This document shows, piece by piece, positions 5,593 to 9,366 of a DNA stretch of 9,366 nt. Source of the DNA: Acidimicrobiales bacterium (GTDB lineage: Bacteria; Actinomycetota; Acidimicrobiia; Acidimicrobiales; Poriferisodalaceae); the NCBI GenBank assembly GCA_020439485.1, contig JAGQSP010000221.1:1-9366 (forward strand), written 5' to 3'. The notes under the pieces were generated by a model that saw only the letters and a list, made by a program, of their open reading frames with translations, was not told the DNA's origin and did no database searches. How positions within the stretch are numbered: the first letter of the stretch is position 1; the number at the start of each line of letters is the position of its first letter. A program made the position numbers and the translations under genes.

Positions 5593-7599
5593 CTAACACG
5601 ACACGTAGACGCGCACCTGATCGGCGTCTGTTGCCGATGCGTACAACGTGCCGCGAACCTTCGAGCCGTCGAAGCCGACCGTGTCAGAGCCTTCGATGCC
5701 CAAGAATGAGGGGGCACCGGCCCCGAAGAACCAGCTGGTTTGCGCCAACTGTGCGTTGGTCACCGAGAAGCCCAGGATCGTTCCGATGAAGTTGATCTCG
5801 AACGAGATAGCGCTCGCTCCGCTGGGTGTTCTGGCATGAACGATCGAGCTGCATACCGTCGATCCGGCGGGGATCGTAGCCGTGGCGAGGGAACCGGCGG
5901 TGATGTCGGCGACGGGGGCCAGAACCACCAGCGGATCGTCTAGAAGGGTCGGTACCGATTCGGCGATCAGGTACACGAAGTTGGGAGCGCTGGGGCCGCC
6001 GCCGTTCAGCTGGTCCCGAGTGGACAGCGCGTAGCCGCCGGGCGGGGGAGGGGCCACCGTTGTCGTGGGTACGTTGCCCGTTGTCGTCGTGGTCGTCGTG
6101 CTGGTGGTCGTGCTCGGCGGAGGAGGCAAGGTCGTCGTAGTCGTCTGCCTGGTCGTGGTCGGCGGCGCTGCGACGGTCGTCGTGGCGATCGAGGTGTCGA
6201 CGATCGTCGACGCGCTGGTGACCACCGTCGTCGTGGTGCTCTCTGGCTCGGCCGGTGCCACGGCCGTGGTGTTGGCGACACCGCTCTCTGGAAGCACCAG
6301 GTCGGTCATGGCCAAGGTCGTGGTGGTCTCGGAGCCCTCATCCACGACCACGGGGTCGTCGGCTGCCGGAGCGCCGTCAGGCATGTTCGACTCTGCGGCG
6401 ACGACCGCAGACATCGCCGTGGCATCTGGGGCATCGTTGAAGCCCAGGGAGGTGAGGCCCAAGGTGGCCAGCGCAGCCGTGGTGACAGCCGAAGCCACAC
6501 CGCCGACCGTTGTGCCCGACACCGTTCCGAGCCGACCGATTACCTCTGCGATACGAGGGAACTCGGCAAACCACGACAGTGGCCCCGCGATGCGATGAAG
6601 ATGAGATGACGGTATCGACATGAACGCCCGAACCACTCGGGGGTCGAACTGGGTGCCCGCGTTGCGCGCCAACTCGAGGCGAGCGTTCTCCCTTGACCAT
6701 GCGGCCTTGTAGGACCTGGTCGAGGTCATGACGTCGTAGGCGTCGGCAACCGCGACGATGCGACCGGCCAGGGAGATCTCGTTGCCCTTCAGGCCCCGGG
6801 GATAGCCATCGCCATCCCAGCGTTCGTGGTGCTGGGTCGACGCCAGCAGCCACTCACCCAGCCAAGGGATCAGCGGCACAAGCAGGCGGCCCGACGCGCC
6901 GGGATGCTGGCGTAGCAGTTGCCACTCTTCGTCGGTGGGCCTGCCGTCCTTGTTCAAGATCTCGGGCGGCACCGCCAGCTTGCCAACGTCGTGCAGCAGT
7001 GCGGCCCAGTGGAGCTTGGTCCTGTCGTCTGGCGACAGCTTCATGTCTTCGGCGATCAGGTCCGAATAGGCCCTGACCCTCTCGCAGTGGCCTCGGGTAC
7101 GCCTGTCGTGCTCGTTCAGGGCGTTCACCAGCAGCACTACGTTCTCTGCTGCCTCCTGGGGGGTGTCGCCCAGAGGTTGACCGTTGGTGAGGCGGCGCTG
7201 GAGGTCTCGTACCGATCGCTGCCTGATCGCCATCTTGAAGCGATCTGGCGCTGTATCGGGGAACACCAAGGTCAGCTGATAGAGGAAGGCCAGGGGGCTC
7301 AGCCGCTGGATCAGTGGGCGGCTGATGTAGACGACTGCGCTGGTGACGGACATCAGGCCCAGCCACCACAACGCCGCAACGAACCAGCTGCTGGGGTCGC
7401 CCAGAACCCTGGCGTAGAGGCTTCCGGCCACCATCGCGAACACGATCGGCAGGGCGAACATGACGAACTTGATGATCCGTGGCCACCAGGGCGAGGTGTG
7501 CCAGCGCCCCGTCGCCGCGTCGGTGGCCTGCGAGCGCGCGGAACCGCCGTCGGGCCGTTCTTCGTATTGGGTGTCTGCCTTCGAGAGCGTCGACGCCAC
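5593..7599 (-). CDS. Membrane HD-GYP domain protein A with Thr-rich linker and exported C-terminal domain
   Basis: A 668-residue paralog of the next gene with the same layout: cytoplasmic tail with GGSARSQ (18-24); membrane hairpin (about 43-65 and 72-94); HD-GYP domain (about 146-328); third membrane segment (about 363-386); long Thr/Pro linker (about 423-519); C-terminal domain (about 520-668). Hallmarks are intact: His171 in GHCERV, HDVGK with His203, Asp204 and Lys207, His232, HHE (257-259), GYP (265-267) and Asp286. The expected activity is cyclic-dinucleotide phosphodiesterase, by family only. The linker is far longer and more Thr-rich than in protein B. The last residue is Cys668, which with Cys583 mirrors the Cys pair of protein B. 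The open frame extends upstream to 8382, but that stretch is antisense to the nitroreductase gene. The GTG at 7599 was chosen because it aligns with the paralog's N-terminus and gives a normal tail; GGAA a few bases upstream is a weak ribosome site. An in-frame TTG at 7617 is possible. This is probably the first gene of the four-gene minus-strand group. Confidence 0.91.
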   Translation of the reverse strand: MASTLSKADTQYEERPDGGSARSQATDAATGRWHTSPWWPRIIKFVMFALPIVFAMVAGSLYARVLGDPSSWFVAALWWLGLMSVTSAVVYISRPLIQRLSPLAFLYQLTLVFPDTAPDRFKMAIRQRSVRDLQRRLTNGQPLGDTPQEAAENVVLLVNALNEHDRRTRGHCERVRAYSDLIAEDMKLSPDDRTKLHWAALLHDVGKLAVPPEILNKDGRPTDEEWQLLRQHPGASGRLLVPLIPWLGEWLLASTQHHERWDGDGYPRGLKGNEISLAGRIVAVADAYDVMTSTRSYKAAWSRENARLELARNAGTQFDPRVVRAFMSIPSSHLHRIAGPLSWFAEFPRIAEVIGRLGTVSGTTVGGVASAVTTAALATLGLTSLGFNDAPDATAMSAVVAAESNMPDGAPAADDPVVVDEGSETTTTLAMTDLVLPESGVANTTAVAPAEPESTTTTVVTSASTIVDTSIATTTVAAPPTTTRQTTTTTLPPPPSTTTSTTTTTTTGNVPTTTVAPPPPGGYALSTRDQLNGGGPSAPNFVYLIAESVPTLLDDPLVVLAPVADITAGSLATATIPAGSTVCSSIVHARTPSGASAISFEINFIGTILGFSVTNAQLAQTSWFFGAGAPSFLGIEGSDTVGFDGSKVRGTLYASATDADQVRVYVSC
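6060..6237 (-). repeat. Thr-codon repeat tract in HD-GYP protein A
   Basis: Dense runs of ACG/ACC/ACA codons, seen on the plus strand as repeated gtcgtc and gtggtc units, encode residues 455-514. They include a stretch of seven consecutive Thr (501-507) and blocks of Pro. It is the linker between membrane and C-terminal domain. The near-repetitive trinucleotides make length change by slippage or recombination plausible. Confidence 0.75.
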
Positions 7600-7653
7600 G
7601 GGTTTCCATCGGCACAATGGGAAGGTCGGGTGAGCGTGTGATTCAATTCGCTC
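7600..7653. promoter_or_regulatory. Divergent intergenic region with both promoters
   Basis: Only 54 bases separate the start of HD-GYP protein A (leftward) from the nitroreductase start (rightward), so the two promoters must overlap each other or the coding ends. It is the only divergent junction in the window. I see no convincing -35/-10 pair on either strand. The best plus-strand candidate is ttcaat at 7643-7648, which would give a nearly leaderless nitroreductase transcript and is weak. Confidence 0.5.
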
Positions 7654-7654
7654 A
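7631..7654. promoter_or_regulatory. Possible operator: inverted repeat at the divergent promoter
   Basis: TGAGCG (7631-7636) and CGCTCA (7649-7654) are perfect inverted copies separated by 12 bases, and the right arm ends on the A of the nitroreductase ATG. The position suits a repressor site. Six-base arms can arise by chance in a region this size, so this is tentative. Confidence 0.25.
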
Positions 7655-8310
7655 TGGTCGACCTGTACGAAGCCATGAGCACGCTGCGCGCCGTTCGGCG
7701 CCTGCGGCCCGATCCGATTCCCGACGATGTACTTCGGCGGGTCATTCAAGCCGCGGCGTGGGCTCCTACCGGAGGCAACGCCCAGCCTTGGCATGTCGTG
7801 GTGGTCAAGGATCGCGCCGTCAAACAGGGCCTGCAGGCGATCTATGAGCCCGAGTGGCAGGAATACATGAAGATCGTTCGGACTCGCATGGCGGCTCTGG
7901 AGGGTGAGGCGCTGGCCAAGATGCAGCGCACCGCGGCCGCGGGCGATCAACTGGCTGCGAACCTGGCCGACACACCGGCGATTCTGATGTTCTTCGCCGA
8001 TCCGACCCGCATGGCCATCACCGACATCGATCTCGATCGCACCAGCATCGTCGGGGGTGGCTCGGTGTATCCGGCGGTGCAAAACGCCATGCTCGCGTGT
8101 CGTGCCGAAGGTCTGGGCTGCGTGTTGACCACACTTCACTGTCGCCGCGAGCCCCAGGTGCTGGAGCTGTTGAACGTGCCACAGCCGTGGATGACAGCGG
8201 CGATGGTGCCCGTCGGCTATCCCGAAGGCGGCGGACATGGCAAGATCACGCGACAGGCCGTGGCCGAGCTGACCTCGGTCGACTCGTTCGGCACGCCTTG
8301 GTCTACATAG
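7654..8310 (+). CDS. Nitroreductase-family flavoprotein (FMN-dependent oxidoreductase)
   Basis: A 218-residue soluble protein of normal length for the nitroreductase family, whose members bind FMN and transfer hydride from NAD(P)H to nitro compounds, quinones, flavins or other acceptors. Family features in order: the N-terminal LRAVRRLRPDPIP segment (11-23), whose arginines contact FMN phosphate in relatives; APTGGNAQPWHVVVV (38-52), the flavin-contacting loop and first strand; GGGSVYPAVQNAMLACRAEG (134-153), the dimer-core helix, followed by LGCVLTT (154-160); and VGYPEGG (187-193) near the C-terminus. The ATG at 7654 was chosen because it gives the usual short lead before the LRAVRR motif; no good Shine-Dalgarno sequence is visible, and Met8 is an alternative. 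The stop is followed ten bases later by the aminotransferase start, so the two form an operon. The substrate cannot be predicted. A dehalogenase- or BluB-like specialist of the same fold cannot be excluded, but I see no specific signature for one. Confidence 0.92.
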   Translation: MVDLYEAMSTLRAVRRLRPDPIPDDVLRRVIQAAAWAPTGGNAQPWHVVVVKDRAVKQGLQAIYEPEWQEYMKIVRTRMAALEGEALAKMQRTAAAGDQLAANLADTPAILMFFADPTRMAITDIDLDRTSIVGGGSVYPAVQNAMLACRAEGLGCVLTTLHCRREPQVLELLNVPQPWMTAAMVPVGYPEGGGHGKITRQAVAELTSVDSFGTPWST

Positions 8311-8316
8311 AGGAGG
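8311..8316 (+). promoter_or_regulatory. Strong ribosome binding site for the aminotransferase
   Basis: AGGAGG begins on the base right after the nitroreductase TAG stop and lies four bases before the ATG at 8321. It fixes that start and indicates translation from a shared nitroreductase-aminotransferase mRNA. Confidence 0.85.
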
Positions 8317-8320
8317 ACCG

Positions 8321-9366
8321 ATGTCAGCTTTGCTCCACCCCTTCGCCGACCCGGCGAAACCAGAGGAGAACTTCATCTCCATAGCGCGTGCTGAGGGTTC
8401 GACGCTGTGGGCCTCGAACGGAAAGAGCTACATCGACGGCCTGGCGAGCCTGTGGTACTGCCAGGTGGGTCATGGACGCCGCGAGATCGTCGAGGCCGTG
8501 AACCGCCAGATGCTCGAATTCGAGAACTATCACATCTTCGACCCCTTCACCCACGAGCCGGCACGCCAGGTCGCCGAGTCGATCCGGTCCAAATCGCCGT
8601 TCCCCGATGGCCGGGTGTTCCTTGGCTGCTCGGGTTCGGAGGCCGTCGACACCGCCCTCAAACTCATGCGGCTGGTTCAACAGCGGCGGGGCAAGGGCGA
8701 CAAGCAGATCCTCGTTCGCCGCGAGCACGGCTATCACGGCACCAACTTCGGTGGCACCACCGCACAAGGCATCGCCCCCAACCGTGAGGGCTGGGGCGAC
8801 CTGGTGCCTCACTTCGAGCAGGTGCCCAGCGGCGACCTCGAGGCTGCGGCGTCGCTGTTCGCCGGAAAGGGCGACCAGATAGCCGGAATCATCACCGAAC
8901 CCATCCAGGGCGCAGGCGGGGTGATCCCGCCCCCCGAGGGCTATCTCGAGGGCCTGCGCCGTCTCTGCGACGACCACGGAGCCCTGCTGTGTTTCGATGA
9001 GGTCATCGCCGGATTCGGGCGCACCGGCAGCTGGTTCGGGTCGCAGACCTGGTCGGTGCAACCCGACCTGTTCACCTTCGCGAAGGGTGTCACGTCGGGC
9101 TATCTACCGCTGTCTGGTGTGGCGGTATCTCGCCAGGTGGCCGGCGAGCTCGAGCAGATCGGTGGTGTGATGCGCCACGGCTACACCTATTCGGGCCACG
9201 CCGCATCTTGTGCCGCGGGCATCGCCAACATCGACATCATCGAAAACGAAGGCCTGGTCGACCGTGCCGCCGGCGAACTCCACAAGTGGTTCTCCGAGGG
9301 TCTGTCTGCGCTGGCCGACGACGGCACGATCGAGTCTTACCGTGGTCAGGGCGCCATCTGGGCTGC
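8321..9366 (+). CDS. Class III PLP-dependent aminotransferase (partial, 3' end outside window)
   Basis: 348 codons of an aminotransferase of fold-type I, class III (the omega-transaminase group), truncated by the right edge; relatives are about 430-470 residues, so roughly a quarter is missing. Visible PLP-site features: SGSEA (104-108) for the phosphate; YHG (138-140), with Tyr stacking on the cofactor; FDEVIAGFGRTG with Asp226, which contacts the pyridine nitrogen; FAKGVTSGYLPLSG with Lys255 as the Schiff-base lysine; and YTYSGH (288-293), with Thr289 at the phosphate of the partner subunit. The enzyme would move an amino group from an amine or omega-amino acid to a keto acid such as pyruvate. 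The early LWYCQVGHGRREI segment is typical of the amine/beta-alanine-pyruvate branch, but the true substrate is not readable. The start is set by AGGAGG four bases upstream. It follows the nitroreductase in one operon. An alternative within the family is a BioA-like diaminopelargonate aminotransferase, less likely without biotin genes nearby. Confidence 0.94.
   Translation, partial: MSALLHPFADPAKPEENFISIARAEGSTLWASNGKSYIDGLASLWYCQVGHGRREIVEAVNRQMLEFENYHIFDPFTHEPARQVAESIRSKSPFPDGRVFLGCSGSEAVDTALKLMRLVQQRRGKGDKQILVRREHGYHGTNFGGTTAQGIAPNREGWGDLVPHFEQVPSGDLEAAASLFAGKGDQIAGIITEPIQGAGGVIPPPEGYLEGLRRLCDDHGALLCFDEVIAGFGRTGSWFGSQTWSVQPDLFTFAKGVTSGYLPLSGVAVSRQVAGELEQIGGVMRHGYTYSGHAASCAAGIANIDIIENEGLVDRAAGELHKWFSEGLSALADDGTIESYRGQGAIWA

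Noticed and set aside
5566..5597. Inverted repeat GTTAG/CTAAC spanning the HD-GYP A stop and the gap to HD-GYP B, considered as a terminator.
   Set aside because: The arms are five bases with a long, poorly paired interior, and no T-run follows on the minus strand; too weak to call a terminator or attenuator.
7600..8382. Upstream extension of HD-GYP protein A by about 260 codons.
   Set aside because: The extension runs antisense through the nitroreductase gene, has no match in the paralog, and the paralog's N-terminus aligns with the GTG at 7599.
8324..9061. A 245-codon minus-strand open frame.
   Set aside because: It is antisense to the aminotransferase, which has all its PLP-site motifs in the plus frame.
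1..9366. Search for tRNA, rRNA, CRISPR, insertion-sequence or phage features.
   Set aside because: Nearly all bases are in coding genes with intact family motifs; I saw no spaced direct repeats, terminal inverted repeats, transposase, integrase or RNA-like conserved stretches.

Overview
The window is GC-rich, densely coding DNA with a strong G/C third-position bias and frequent GTG starts. It has no RNA genes, insertion sequences or CRISPR arrays. The threonine-rich linkers, the secreted-type C-terminal domains and the general protein style suggest a high-GC actinobacterium, possibly of the Acidimicrobiia. That placement is an impression from sequence style, not a search result.

Layout: positions 1-7599 carry four genes, all on the minus strand. 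In transcription order they are HD-GYP protein A (7599-5593), HD-GYP protein B (5535-3745), ABC exporter half-transporter 1 (3696-1783) and ABC exporter half-transporter 2 (1796 to the left edge). The gaps are 57 and 47 bases, and the two ABC genes overlap by 14 bases. From 7654 rightward, two plus-strand genes encode an FMN nitroreductase-family protein (7654-8310) and a class III PLP aminotransferase (8321 to the right edge, truncated). A 54-bp divergent intergenic region separates the two groups and must hold both promoters. No stretch longer than 60 bases lacks a gene.

The most interesting part is the minus-strand group. The two HD-GYP proteins are tandem paralogs with an unusual inside-out layout: an N-terminal membrane hairpin, a cytoplasmic HD-GYP phosphodiesterase-type domain, a third membrane segment, a Thr-rich linker, and a C-terminal, apparently exported domain with one conserved Cys pair. 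They lie directly upstream of two ABC exporter subunits that look like one heterodimer. A cyclic-dinucleotide-linked envelope sensing and export module is a reasonable hypothesis, but only gene order and architecture support it. The nitroreductase/aminotransferase pair looks like an unrelated metabolic operon.
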